Assembly (NCBI GenBank): GCA_945883425.1
Contig: CAMCXM010000001.1
Coordinates: 1-64,000, forward strand
Source: Spirosoma fluviale
GTDB taxonomy: Bacteria; Bacteroidota; Bacteroidia; Cytophagales; Flexibacteraceae
Reading direction: 5' to 3'
Length of the DNA stretch: 64,000 nt
Program-made: the position numbers and the translations under genes
Notes under the pieces: generated by a model
What the model saw: the letters and a program-made list of their open reading frames with translations, nothing else
What the model was told of the DNA's origin: nothing
Databases searched by the model: none
In this document: positions 18,609 through 28,500 of the stretch, piece after piece
How the letters are laid out: every line of letters begins with the position of its first letter
Numbering within the stretch: the stretch's first letter is position 1

Positions 18609-20084
18609 TTATCGGTGAGAACTGTAATTCGGCGCTTCCCGCATAATCACCACATCGTGCGGGTGACTTTCACGCACACCAGCCGAAGTGATTTTCACAA
18701 ACCGGGCTTTGAGCAGATCGGGAATGGTTGCGGTTCCGCAATAGCCCATCCCGGCTTTGAGTCCGCCCACCAGCTGAAAGATCACTTCGGATACCTTGCC
18801 CTTAAACGGAACGCGTCCCACAATGCCTTCGGGCACCAGCTTTTTGGCGTCTTCTTCGCCCGCCTGAAAATACCGGTCTTTGGAACCGGTCTCCATGGCT
18901 TCGAGGCTGCCCATTCCACGGTAGGTTTTGAATTTTCGTCCTTCGGCAATCACCATTTCACCCGGGGCCTCTTCGGTTCCGGCAAACATGGAGCCGATCA
19001 TCACCGACTGTGCACCGGCGGCCAGGGCCTTGGTGATGTCACCCGAAAACCGGATACCACCATCGGCAATAATGGGCACACCGTATTTCCGGGCCCCTTC
19101 GGCTGCTTCCATCACAGCGGAGAGCTGTGGCACGCCAATTCCGGCAATCACCCTTGTGGTGCAGATACTTCCCGGCCCGACACCGACTTTAATTCCATCG
19201 GCTCCGGCCTGGGCCAGGGCTTCGGCGGCTTCACGTGTCGCTATGTTTCCGGCCACCACCTGAAGGTCCGGCCAGATGTTCTTTATGAGACGGACGGCAT
19301 CGAGCACGCCTTTGGAATGTCCGTGAGCGGTATCTACCCCGATCACATCCACATTGGCTTTGTACAGCGCTTCGATTCGTTCCATGAAATCGTAGGTCAC
19401 GCCCACGGCAGCTCCCACCCGAAGTCGACCGAAGGCATCTTTGCAGGCATTGGGCCGGAACTTCCGTTTGATAATATCTTTAAAGGTAATGAGCCCCACC
19501 AGCCGGTTGTCTTTGTCCAGAATGGGGAGTTTTTCGATTTTGTATTCCTTGAGCACCTGCTCGGCCTCTTCCATCGAGATTCCTTCCCGGGCGGTGATGA
19601 GGTTTTCCCGGGTCATAGTGGCCGTAACCGATTTGGTGTAGTCTTTCTCAAAACGCATATCCCGGTTGGTGATGATGCCTTTGAGAATCTGGTTTCCGTC
19701 GACCACCGGCACACCGCCGATGCCCAGATCTACCATGATTTTGTTCACATCACCCAGATTCGCACTTTCGGAAACGGTGATCGGGTCGATGATCATGCCA
19801 CTTTCGGAACGCTTCACTTTGCGCACCTGCTCGGCCTGCTGCTCGATGGTCATGTTTTTGTGGATGAACCCGATGCCGCCTTCCTGCGCAATGGCGATGG
19901 CCAGTTCATATTCCGTCACCGTATCCATGGCTGAGGCAACCAATGGAATGTTGAGGATGATGGACTTCGTAAGTAGTGTTTGCGTGCTGGTTTCTTTCGG
20001 AAGGACCTCAGAATATCCCGGAAGAAGAAGGACATCGTCGTAGGTAAGAGCTTCAAAAGCGAAGCGGTCCTGGAGAGTGCTCAT
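18609..20084 (-). CDS. guaB: Inosine-5'-monophosphate dehydrogenase
   Basis: [20 protein letters not shown] pair; [39 protein letters not shown]. Confidence 0.98.
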   Translation of the reverse strand: MSTLQDRFAFEALTYDDVLLLPGYSEVLPKETSTQTLLTKSIILNIPLVASAMDTVTEYELAIAIAQEGGIGFIHKNMTIEQQAEQVRKVKRSESGMIIDPITVSESANLGDVNKIMVDLGIGGVPVVDGNQILKGIITNRDMRFEKDYTKSVTATMTRENLITAREGISMEEAEQVLKEYKIEKLPILDKDNRLVGLITFKDIIKRKFRPNACKDAFGRLRVGAAVGVTYDFMERIEALYKANVDVIGVDTAHGHSKGVLDAVRLIKNIWPDLQVVAGNIATREAAEALAQAGADGIKVGVGPGSICTTRVIAGIGVPQLSAVMEAAEGARKYGVPIIADGGIRFSGDITKALAAGAQSVMIGSMFAGTEEAPGEMVIAEGRKFKTYRGMGSLEAMETGSKDRYFQAGEEDAKKLVPEGIVGRVPFKGKVSEVIFQLVGGLKAGMGYCGTATIPDLLKARFVKITSAGVRESHPHDVVIMREAPNYSSHR

Positions 20085-20324
20085 GTGCAAATGACGGAAC
20101 GTTATTTGCCGGGCAATATTACGGCAATTCTCCGGAACGGGAGGGGGAAAGTTTCGGGGTGTGGGTTACGGAAATGTTATTTATGCATCTTCAGAGACAG
20201 TTCAATAAACTGAGTCAAAGAAATAAATTGGCACCGTGAAAAAAGGGACATTTGTTTTTAGGAAATATTCATCAAATTGCTACCTGAACCGACAAGCCGA
20301 ATCCGGCTACTTTTTATCAAGACC

Positions 20325-20507
20325 ATGATTACAAAAGAAAAGTTGATCGAAACGATTCAACATTTACCAACCAATTTTTCTATGGAAGAAGTGTATGAGA
20401 GTCTTCTGCTTCTGGAGAAAATAGAAAAAGGGCTCCAGGATAGTGCCGAGGGTAAAGTGATTGCAGAGATCGAATTGGACTCACATTTACCGGCATGGTT
20501 GGTATAA
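20325..20507 (+). CDS. Antitoxin-like protein (type II TA)
   Basis: 60 aa; similar to 3970-4152; overlaps toxin start. Confidence 0.78.
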   Translation: MITKEKLIETIQHLPTNFSMEEVYESLLLLEKIEKGLQDSAEGKVIAEIELDSHLPAWLV

Positions 20508-20800
20508 ATTGGACGGAGAACGCAAAGAATGACCTGATATCAATCGCTGAGTTCATTGCAAAAGACTCAATAAAATTTGCCCGCATCACGGTCAGAGAAA
20601 TCAGACTGGCTACCCATAATTTAAAAAACCTGCCAAACCTGGGCAGGATTGTTCCGGAGGTAAACGATCAACGCATCAGGGAGATAATCCATAAAAATTA
20701 CCGGATCATTTATTGGGTCAAAAATGCGGAAACGATTGAGATTCTGACCGTTCACCATTCCGCTAAAATCCTATTCACCGAAACCTTTCGCAAATTCTGA
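20495..20800 (+). CDS. ParE/RelE-family toxin
   Basis: INWTENAKNDLISIAEFIAKDS...NLPNLGRIVPEVNDQRIREIIHKNYRIIYWV typical RelE/ParE pattern. Confidence 0.88.
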   Translation: MVGINWTENAKNDLISIAEFIAKDSIKFARITVREIRLATHNLKNLPNLGRIVPEVNDQRIREIIHKNYRIIYWVKNAETIEILTVHHSAKILFTETFRKF

Positions 20801-20886
20801 AAAAGGTGGAGAAAGCAATAACAGGAACAGAATCACCCTTGTTCGTTGTGTTCCGAAGGGTCACTACGAACTTATTGTAAAAAGTA

Positions 20887-21106
20887 GGGACTCCATGCCT
20901 TCGGCTTAGCATGCCGTCCCGGTAGGCCCAGAGCAAAGTCGAAAGTCGATTACAACTTCCAAATAATGGAAATGTTGATCAATTCGTTCTGGTTATCCCT
21001 GTACTCGCTAGCCAATCAAAGAAATTGTAAACAAAGGCAAATCCGGTTTTGATGCAACATTCTATTCAACTTGTAACAGTGTATTCCTCTACCGGGACGG
21101 AGTCCC
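20887..21106. mobile_element. Second hairpin-bounded IS200/REP-like remnant
   Basis: Inverted ends share GGGACTCC...GTCCCGGTAG; left copy has a 21-nt insertion that builds a larger hairpin; TTCAACTTGTAACA resembles TTGAACCTGTAACA in the 16768-17020 element. Confidence 0.45.
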
Positions 21107-21393
21107 ATGCCGATGGCTTGGTTTACAACCTACAGTTTATTCTCAGTTCGTAGTCTCGCTTTGCTAAGACTCCTAATAAGATACACAAGATATTCAGGAA
21201 CAACCTCCTTACCTTGATACGATTCGTTAAATCTTCAACTAAAAAAAAGCTTCAGGTCCCGTCTCACCGGTTTCATCAAAATCGGGAATCCCTCATCTCC
21301 ATATCTTCTCAATAGCCAGTTTCACTTTCCCTCCCGATTTCTCACTAGTCCTTCTATTTTTGCCACCCTTACCATCTGAACAACATTTCATTT

Positions 21394-22464
21394 ATGGATC
21401 AGCAGGCCCGCGATTTTCTCTACCAGTACATCAATAATTTTTCTCCCACCGGCTTCGAAGAAAGTGGTCAGCGCATCTGGCTCGACTACATGAAGCCGTA
21501 TATCGACACCTACATTTCGGATACCTACGGAACCGTCGTTGGTGTGATCAATCCCGATGCGCCCTACAAAGTGGTGATCGAGGCACACGCCGATGAGATC
21601 TCCTGGTTTGTAAACTACATTTCAGAGGACGGCTACATTTACGTCCGCCGCAATGGTGGCTCCGATGCCCTCATTGCCCCATCGAAACGGGTGAATCTGT
21701 TTGGCGACAAGGGCATTGTGAAAGGTGTGTTCGGCTGGCCGGCCATCCACGTCCGCGAACTCGAAAAAGACGAAGCGCCAAAACTGAAAAACATCTTCAT
21801 CGACATCGGAGCCTCCAGCAAAAAGGAAGTCCTCGAAATGGGCGTCCATGTGGGTACTGTCGCCACGTTTGACGATGAAGCCTTCGACCTCAATACCAAA
21901 TACCTCGTGGGCCGTGCGCTCGATAACCGCATCGGAGGGTTCATGATCGCCCAGGTGGCCCGTCGCCTGAAAGAGGCCGGAACCAAATTGCCCTTCGGAT
22001 TGTATGTGGTAAACGCGGTTCAGGAAGAAATCGGGTTGCGGGGAGCCGAAATGATGGCCCGCCGCCTGCAACCGGATGTGGCCATCATCACCGATGTGTG
22101 CCACGACACGCAGTCACCGATGTACAAAAAAGTGGAACAGGGCGACCAGCGATTGGGTGAAGGTCCGGTGCTGACCTACGGACCGGCTGTGCAGAACAAT
22201 CTCCTCAATTTCATCATCGATGTGGCCACGAAAAACGAAATCAAATTCCAGCGGGCTTCGGCCAGTCGTGCGACCGGAACCGATACCGATGCCTTCGCCT
22301 ATTCCGGTGTGGGATCGGCTTCGGCACTCATTTCGCTGCCGCTGAAATACATGCACACCACGGTGGAAACCATCAGCTATTCCGACATCGAATCGGTGAT
22401 TCAGCTGATCCACCAATCGGTACTGGCTTTAGAAAACGGACAGGACTTCCGGTATATCAAGTAG
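21394..22464 (+). CDS. M42 family metallopeptidase
   Basis: VIEAHADEISWFVNYI; LDNRIGGFM; VQEEIGLRGAEMM; TDTDAFAYSG. Confidence 0.94.
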   Translation: MDQQARDFLYQYINNFSPTGFEESGQRIWLDYMKPYIDTYISDTYGTVVGVINPDAPYKVVIEAHADEISWFVNYISEDGYIYVRRNGGSDALIAPSKRVNLFGDKGIVKGVFGWPAIHVRELEKDEAPKLKNIFIDIGASSKKEVLEMGVHVGTVATFDDEAFDLNTKYLVGRALDNRIGGFMIAQVARRLKEAGTKLPFGLYVVNAVQEEIGLRGAEMMARRLQPDVAIITDVCHDTQSPMYKKVEQGDQRLGEGPVLTYGPAVQNNLLNFIIDVATKNEIKFQRASASRATGTDTDAFAYSGVGSASALISLPLKYMHTTVETISYSDIESVIQLIHQSVLALENGQDFRYIK

Positions 22465-22504
22465 TTCGGCCTTACAAGTCACGTAGAAATTTAACAACAC
22501 AGAA

Positions 22505-22537
22505 AAAACGGATGGCATGTACACCATCCGTTTTTTT
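22505..22537 (+). terminator. Rho-independent terminator
   Basis: AACGGATGG-CATGTACA-CCATCCGTT followed by T run. Confidence 0.85.
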
Positions 22538-22671
22538 ATGCCCAAACCCGGATTCGTGATACGAATCAGATGCGTGCGAAACAGGATAAATTGTTTAGAT
22601 GAATATAAAACATAGCGGTAAGCGGGTGGACGGTTTTTTTAGGAAGGCTTTTTTTCTTTCTTGCAACAGAA

Positions 22672-23193
22672 ATGAATCACTGGCAATTCTCACAGGCGCT
22701 GAACTGGCATGGCAAAGGTTTTACCCTTCACTGGAATTTTCCGGATGCCTGGCTGGTGCTGGTTCATTACCACAACGGTGAACAAAAAGCCTGGTACCGC
22801 AGTACAGAAAGAGGATACCGGTTTCGGCGCTGGTTCCTGAAAAAAGGAAAAGATCAGTTTCAAAACCTGGCCCATTTCAGTCGGCGGGAACTATTTCTTT
22901 TCGTTTTCAAAGGCTTTTCTCCTTTTCCGGAAAAGATCCGCATTCCCATGGATGTCCGCATTCTCCGCGTTCAGGAACCGGAGGCGGTGATGTACAGACC
23001 ATGGGCAAAGCCTCTTGCAAAGCCGGCGCACATAAAATTGCCGGAATTCAACAAGTCGCTTCCTTCTTCCATCAGCACCCTTCCGGAATTGCGCCTTCGG
23101 GAATCCGGCATTCAACTAAAACCCGGAATATCAGATTTGCTGGCATCCGGTTTTCAATCGTACCAAGAACAACAAAAGAATTTCCAAACCTAA
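22672..23193 (+). CDS. Hypothetical protein, first gene of DUF4407 cluster
   Basis: 173 aa, 3 bp upstream of the DUF4407 gene. Confidence 0.75.
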   Translation: MNHWQFSQALNWHGKGFTLHWNFPDAWLVLVHYHNGEQKAWYRSTERGYRFRRWFLKKGKDQFQNLAHFSRRELFLFVFKGFSPFPEKIRIPMDVRILRVQEPEAVMYRPWAKPLAKPAHIKLPEFNKSLPSSISTLPELRLRESGIQLKPGISDLLASGFQSYQEQQKNFQT

Positions 23194-23196
23194 GAT

Positions 23197-24435
23197 ATGG
23201 CAACAATTCAAAAACCCGCAGCATCGGTTCATTTTTTTACCCGCTTTCTCTGGTGGTGTGCCGGTGCAGATCAGCGATTCTTATTGCTTTCTCCACATCA
23301 GGACCGGGTAAAATATGCCGGCATTGGCGGTATTGTTTTCAGTACCGGATTACTCGCAGCCTTCGCCGGCGGTTTTGCTTTTAGTACCGCTTTCGGACCC
23401 AAAACCATGGCAGGCGATGATGTGCATACCACAGCCTGGCAGCTGGTTTCCATCGCCTTCGGCATTTGTTGGGGCCTGCTCATTTTCAACCTCGATCGCT
23501 TCATCGTTTCTTCTACCGGTAAAGGCGACGGAACCGACAACATTACCCTGAAAGAATTCGGACAGTCCATTCCCAGGCTCCTCATTGCCTTAATTCTGGG
23601 ACTTACCATTTCCAAGCCACTGGAATTGAAAATCATTGAAACGGAAATCAATGTAGAACTGAGGAAAAAGCAGCAGGAAAAGCTGGACCTTTTCAATAAA
23701 AACACATACGCCAAGTTCAAGGACCAGATTGCCCTGGTTGATGCAGACATCAAAAAACTGGAAACCGACCGGGAAAAACTGAACGAAGAACTGATCAATT
23801 CTGAGCAGGAATTCCGAAACCAGATGGAAGGCCGGGGAGGAACCGGTGCAGGATACGGACCATTGGCCAAAAAGCTCGAATCCAAGGCACTGGAAAAGAA
23901 AAAGAACCTGGCCGATTTCGATGCGCAGCACCAGACAGAACTTACCGGGCTCAAATCGAGCCGGGAAAAGAAGCTGAAAGAACAGGAAAACGAACTCAAC
24001 GTGGTGAACAAAAGGCAGGCGGAAAATCTGGATGGCCTTCTGGAGCGCATCAGCATTGCACATGATATTGGTTTCTGGCTGGGCATTGCCCTCACGTTCA
24101 TTTTCCTTTCCATCGAAATGGGACCCATCTTTTTCAAGATGATGATGAATAAGGGACCCTACGATTACATGGTGGAGAACTACAACTATCGCATGTATGT
24201 ACAAAACGGCATTGTGAAAGAGGAATATATATTTGAAGGCCGCGACGGCATGAAGCTGATGGAAAAAGTAAACTTCCTCGAAGTAGAAAACGACAGGAAG
24301 GAGAAAATTGAGCAGCTCAAAGCCCAGGAGGTGCTGAGCAAACAAATCATCGGTGCCTGGTCTGGAATCAAGCAAAAGGAGATTGATTCCAATCCGGAAA
24401 ACTATTTCGAAGAAGGCAGCAGCGGCAAATCTTAA
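23197..24435 (+). CDS. DUF4407 domain membrane protein
   Basis: HFFTRFLWWCAGADQRFLLLSPHQDRVKYAGIGGIVFSTGLLAAFAGGFAFSTAF...WGLLIFNLDRFIVSS; long coiled coil; C-terminal TM. Confidence 0.9.
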   Translation: MATIQKPAASVHFFTRFLWWCAGADQRFLLLSPHQDRVKYAGIGGIVFSTGLLAAFAGGFAFSTAFGPKTMAGDDVHTTAWQLVSIAFGICWGLLIFNLDRFIVSSTGKGDGTDNITLKEFGQSIPRLLIALILGLTISKPLELKIIETEINVELRKKQQEKLDLFNKNTYAKFKDQIALVDADIKKLETDREKLNEELINSEQEFRNQMEGRGGTGAGYGPLAKKLESKALEKKKNLADFDAQHQTELTGLKSSREKKLKEQENELNVVNKRQAENLDGLLERISIAHDIGFWLGIALTFIFLSIEMGPIFFKMMMNKGPYDYMVENYNYRMYVQNGIVKEEYIFEGRDGMKLMEKVNFLEVENDRKEKIEQLKAQEVLSKQIIGAWSGIKQKEIDSNPENYFEEGSSGKS

Positions 24436-24441
24436 TCATTC

Positions 24442-25287
24442 ATGCTGCAAACACTTTTGGGTTTCGATTCGGATATTCTGGCCAAAACCAGTCTGAAAGA
24501 GCAAGCGGGATACCGGCTGGCTGGTTGGCTTTTTGCCCTGGTTTCTTTCACTATGGTGCTGGCCGATGCCTGGTTTGGTCACCTTTTTTACGCAGGCTGG
24601 GCCGGAATTCTGCTTTCTGGTCTTTTTCTGGGCTACATCCATTTTGCGGTTTACCGCCTGGCCATGATTACCCTCACTACAAGGCCGCTGAAGGAAAAAG
24701 AAATCGCCCCGGTTTCAGGCACTTTTGCCCGGGTAAAATCGTGGATCAAACCGGATGCCGCGTCTCTTTTCAGGTTGCTTTTTGTTGGTTTGATTGCCCT
24801 GGCGGTTTCTTTTCCGGGTGCATCTCTTGTTTACTACCGGCAGGCAGAACAAATCCAGACAGCGCAAAGAGAATTGCTGAGATCTGAAATGGACGGCGGA
24901 ATCGGGCAGAAACTGTATAACCCGGAGGCCAGGTTTCCATTTCTGGTATTCAAAACACTCTGGCAAAGTCCGGGCTACCGACTTCTGACGCTCTGTTGGG
25001 TGGTCTGGATTTTCACGCCTCTTTTTATCCTCTCACGCCTTCGGCATGGATTGGATATGCAATACAGTCGACAGGTAGCATTGCTCCATCGCGAAATGGC
25101 AGAACGGGATTTTTACAGCAATCTTCTGGAAGCACAGCAGGAAATGGATGACCGCTTTCAGGGAAAAGTAATTCTGAAAGATCTGATCCGCTACAATGAC
25201 CCTCCTTTCAATACAGAATTCAGAAACCGGAAAAACAGGCAGTTCGGTGATCACCGTGATTTTGCGGCCCATTTAAATTCGCTTTAA
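24442..25287 (+). CDS. Membrane protein, topology like a shortened DUF4407 protein
   Basis: Two N-terminal TMs, third TM, short amphipathic stretch, fourth TM, C-terminal cytoplasmic tail. Confidence 0.75.
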   Translation: MLQTLLGFDSDILAKTSLKEQAGYRLAGWLFALVSFTMVLADAWFGHLFYAGWAGILLSGLFLGYIHFAVYRLAMITLTTRPLKEKEIAPVSGTFARVKSWIKPDAASLFRLLFVGLIALAVSFPGASLVYYRQAEQIQTAQRELLRSEMDGGIGQKLYNPEARFPFLVFKTLWQSPGYRLLTLCWVVWIFTPLFILSRLRHGLDMQYSRQVALLHREMAERDFYSNLLEAQQEMDDRFQGKVILKDLIRYNDPPFNTEFRNRKNRQFGDHRDFAAHLNSL

Positions 25288-25291
25288 AGAG

Positions 25292-26488
25292 ATGAACGAA
25301 GTGCGGTTCCGGTATTTCAAAGGCAGGCTTACTTCCCAGTTTCTGGTCGAAAATGTGAAGGATGGCAAGGGGCACCGTTTCGGAAATCTAACACTTCAGC
25401 CAAGGCATTATCTGGCCGGATTTATTGAGGTCGGGGAAGAGGAATATTCAACTGCACTGGCGTCCCGACTTTCGGAAGATTCCCTTTCCTGGCAGCGGCG
25501 GTTTCTGCTTGCCGATGAAAAAAGTGCCGATTCTCCGCTTCAGATTCATCCCCACATTTTGCAGAAAGGTGAAACGGTGGTGGAATTTGAAGCCCCGGGA
25601 CAGGTCCCATTCGCGGAGCTGGTCAATGAAATTTATGCTGAATTCCCGGAGGCAAGTCCGGATACCGGCTACCAGGGTTGGGAATTCATCGCAGGAAAAG
25701 ACGGAAAATACCATGGCAGGATCAGCGGCCATGCGTATTGCCGGGTATTGGAACTGGGTCCGGAAGAAAAACAACAAAAACTTCAGGCCCTTTCAAGAAA
25801 GGAAAATTTCTTTACCGGAAATGGAAACAAGGGCTGCCTTCCCACGCTGATTCCGTCTGCCGGAGGGCTGAATCCGATTTCCCTATTCACAGGTGGGGGT
25901 TGTCTGAACGGAGGTTGTTCGCAGATGGGTTGCGGACTCCTTTCCTTACTGGCCTTGCTGGCTGGAATTTTGTCTCTGTTTCGTTCCTGCACAAAAGACG
26001 CAGTACAAAACAGCTCTCCAAGGGTGGTGCACGATACCGTTTATATTAAAGATGGGATGCAGGTGAAAGAATTCGTTGATTCCACCCTCGTAAATAAAAC
26101 CGACGCCATCCTGCTCCCCAATGTACAGTTTTACAGCAACTCAGCCCGACTTCTCCCCTATTCCATCCGGCCCATTCAGGAGCTGGCGGCTTACCTCGAT
26201 TCACATCCGCAACTGAATGCCGTAATCAAAGGCTACACCGATGATGTTGGAGAGGAAGAAGCGAACCTTCAATTGTCGCAGGCACGAGCGGAGGCAGTGC
26301 GAGCTGTACTGATTTCCCTTGGCATCAGTCCAGACAGAGTGAAAGCCATTGGTTACGGAGAATCAATGCCGAAGGTACGTGGTCAGTCGGTGGAAGCCCG
26401 GGCACTCAACCGTAGGGTAGAAGTGGAATTATTCAATACCGAAACGGCGGAAACCCGGCTAACGGAAAAACAAAAGGCAAAACCATGA
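25292..26488 (+). CDS. Internal-TM protein with C-terminal OmpA-like peptidoglycan-binding domain
   Basis: NVQFYSNSARLLPYSIRPIQELAAYLDSHPQLNAVIKGYTDDVGEEEANLQLSQARAEAVRAVLISLGISPDRVKAIGYGES. Confidence 0.9.
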   Translation: MNEVRFRYFKGRLTSQFLVENVKDGKGHRFGNLTLQPRHYLAGFIEVGEEEYSTALASRLSEDSLSWQRRFLLADEKSADSPLQIHPHILQKGETVVEFEAPGQVPFAELVNEIYAEFPEASPDTGYQGWEFIAGKDGKYHGRISGHAYCRVLELGPEEKQQKLQALSRKENFFTGNGNKGCLPTLIPSAGGLNPISLFTGGGCLNGGCSQMGCGLLSLLALLAGILSLFRSCTKDAVQNSSPRVVHDTVYIKDGMQVKEFVDSTLVNKTDAILLPNVQFYSNSARLLPYSIRPIQELAAYLDSHPQLNAVIKGYTDDVGEEEANLQLSQARAEAVRAVLISLGISPDRVKAIGYGESMPKVRGQSVEARALNRRVEVELFNTETAETRLTEKQKAKP

Positions 26489-27957
26489 CCGAATTCCGCC
26501 ACTTTACCGGAGAATACAGGGCCTGGTTTAAAATCAGTGCGGCTCAGTTAGTGCATACCCATTCCTTTCAGGGTTTGCAGCTGGATGCTCTGGAAATCCG
26601 AAATCTGCGTCCGGTAGAAAACAGGCTGGTGGAAACAGAAAGAGCAGGAGATTATCTGTACTTTCCTATAATCCGGGCAAAGAAAAAGTCTTCTGTTGCC
26701 CGCCTTTTTCAAAGCGAAGCTGTTGACATTGTCATCATTGCCGATGAAAGTCTCGCTTTTTCTGAAGATCTGGAACAGGTGATCCTGCGATCCCACAGCG
26801 GCGAGCGAAAAAATGCCGGAAGCCAGATCCGGGAGGCACGCTTTGGGCGGATCTCCCCGGATTTTATCCAAATGGAAGGAAGCATTTCCTTTACAGTTCC
26901 CGCAGAACCCTTGACGGTAGCCGCCAGCACGGTAAATCCGGTGATCGAATCTCCGGTTCCAGTTGTCCTCAATGAAAATCCGGGAGGGGGGATCATTAAA
27001 ATTCCAGACATGGTTTTAAACCAGATAACAGAGCCAATCCGTACGATTCCACAACAGGCCGGAGGTTGTTTTATGCAGCTTTTCAGCCTCGCAAAATGGG
27101 CCATCTACATGATTTTATTTCTGGCCTTTCTCGGCTGGATTGGCAGCTGGCTGAAAGACAGCGGCAGTACAGAGCGAAGCGATGGTGGAGAAGGAAAGGT
27201 GGAAGCAGATAAGCCAAGACTCAATCCGAAGCAGGACACCCTGGCACCCATGCCCTGGGATTATCTCACCGATCATAGGATTGGCTGGAATGATTTTATT
27301 GAGCATTCCTATTTAGCCCGGTATTCCACATCATCCAAACAATTCGAAGACTCCAGAAGCATGCATCCCGCTTTTGCGAACCCTCAGGTTTCAGAAGCCA
27401 TGCAATACTGGAATGCCGTATACACAGAATTTGCCCATCGCGATGCTCCCAAGCTGGATTCCCTTCTGCTGTATTTTCAGAATGAGCAAAAAGAGAAGAA
27501 CCTCAACCCAGTGCAAACGGCCGAAATGGTGGTGACCTTCATTCAGGAAATTCCCTATTGCCTCGTGCATGAGGGAAGCTGCCTGGAAGCCAGCAAGCAA
27601 GCTGGCTTTATCGGCGACTACCACCGCTCCGGTAAAATCTGCCTGCCGGACATCATCGGCGGGGTTCAGTCGCCCTATGAATTTCTCCACAACCTCAAAG
27701 GCGACTGCGATACCCGCAGCCTTCTCGGTTTTTCGATACTCAGCCAGATGGGCATTCCGGCCAGCGTTTGGGTGAGTGAGGCTTACGGACATTCTGTTCT
27801 GGGAGTAGGACTGGGTTCAGGAGGATCGTACTACAAAATGGTGGGTGGCATTCGGCATTCGGCGGTAGAACTCACCGCAAAAGGTTTTCGTCTGGGGATG
27901 ATCAGTGCCGAACAAGGCGATATGAATAATTGGGAAATAGCACTTTATAAAAATTAA
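26485..27957 (+). CDS. Internal-TM protein with C-terminal transglutaminase-like domain
   Basis: LKGDCDTRSLLGFSILSQMGIPASVWVSEAYGHSVLGV gives Cys and His of a TGase-like fold; TM KWAIYMILFLAFLGWIGSWL. Confidence 0.72.
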   Translation: MTEFRHFTGEYRAWFKISAAQLVHTHSFQGLQLDALEIRNLRPVENRLVETERAGDYLYFPIIRAKKKSSVARLFQSEAVDIVIIADESLAFSEDLEQVILRSHSGERKNAGSQIREARFGRISPDFIQMEGSISFTVPAEPLTVAASTVNPVIESPVPVVLNENPGGGIIKIPDMVLNQITEPIRTIPQQAGGCFMQLFSLAKWAIYMILFLAFLGWIGSWLKDSGSTERSDGGEGKVEADKPRLNPKQDTLAPMPWDYLTDHRIGWNDFIEHSYLARYSTSSKQFEDSRSMHPAFANPQVSEAMQYWNAVYTEFAHRDAPKLDSLLLYFQNEQKEKNLNPVQTAEMVVTFIQEIPYCLVHEGSCLEASKQAGFIGDYHRSGKICLPDIIGGVQSPYEFLHNLKGDCDTRSLLGFSILSQMGIPASVWVSEAYGHSVLGVGLGSGGSYYKMVGGIRHSAVELTAKGFRLGMISAEQGDMNNWEIALYKN

Positions 27958-27963
27958 TTCAAT

Positions 27964-28467
27964 ATGGATAATCTGATTTTGATTCAATCGGCCGTGGCCT
28001 TCCTTACTGGAATTGTCAGCCTTTTTCTCATGTACCGTCTGCTTCATGCTTACCTGCAGCGGGTATTCAAACTGGAGACCATGAACACCGCCTACGCTAC
28101 TTTTAAGGCGGGAGTTTTGATCGCTACTTCCATGCTGATGGCCTCCGTAATCGGGCCAGGCATCAATGCCATCCGGTTTCTGAACCAGGCCGGTGTGAAT
28201 ACAAGCACGATCAGCAGTAGTGTGGGTTATGTGCTGATATTTATGCTCATCGGCATGCTTTTCTCCTTTATGGTGATTGCAGCCGGGATCGTGGTTTTAT
28301 TTCAGCTTACGCAGGTAAACGAGTGGGAGGAAATCCGGAAAAACAATGTGCCCACCGCCATTATTTCCGCTGCGCTTATACTCGGACTGGCCTTTATAAT
28401 GAAAGACCATGTGGCCAGCGTTTGTGAAATGCTGATTCCTTATCCTGCCCTGATGCAGATACGCTGA
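27964..28467 (+). CDS. DUF350-like four-TM membrane protein
   Basis: Paired TM repeats with FKAGVLIATSMLMASV and EIRKNNVPTAIISAALILGLAFIM. Confidence 0.6.
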   Translation: MDNLILIQSAVAFLTGIVSLFLMYRLLHAYLQRVFKLETMNTAYATFKAGVLIATSMLMASVIGPGINAIRFLNQAGVNTSTISSSVGYVLIFMLIGMLFSFMVIAAGIVVLFQLTQVNEWEEIRKNNVPTAIISAALILGLAFIMKDHVASVCEMLIPYPALMQIR

Positions 28468-28500
28468 TCTTTCCATAAGGGGCCGCTTTTTTCAAAGTTC

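Noticed and set aside
17964-19934. 656-aa plus-strand ORF antisense to purD and guaB
   Set aside because: Both genes on the minus strand are unmistakable; the antisense frame is His/Phe/Gly-rich with no domain, typical of a codon-bias shadow ORF.
23298-24137. 279-aa Ser/Phe-rich minus-strand ORF
   Set aside because: Antisense to the DUF4407 coiled-coil codons, which yields long Ser/Phe/Leu shadow frames.
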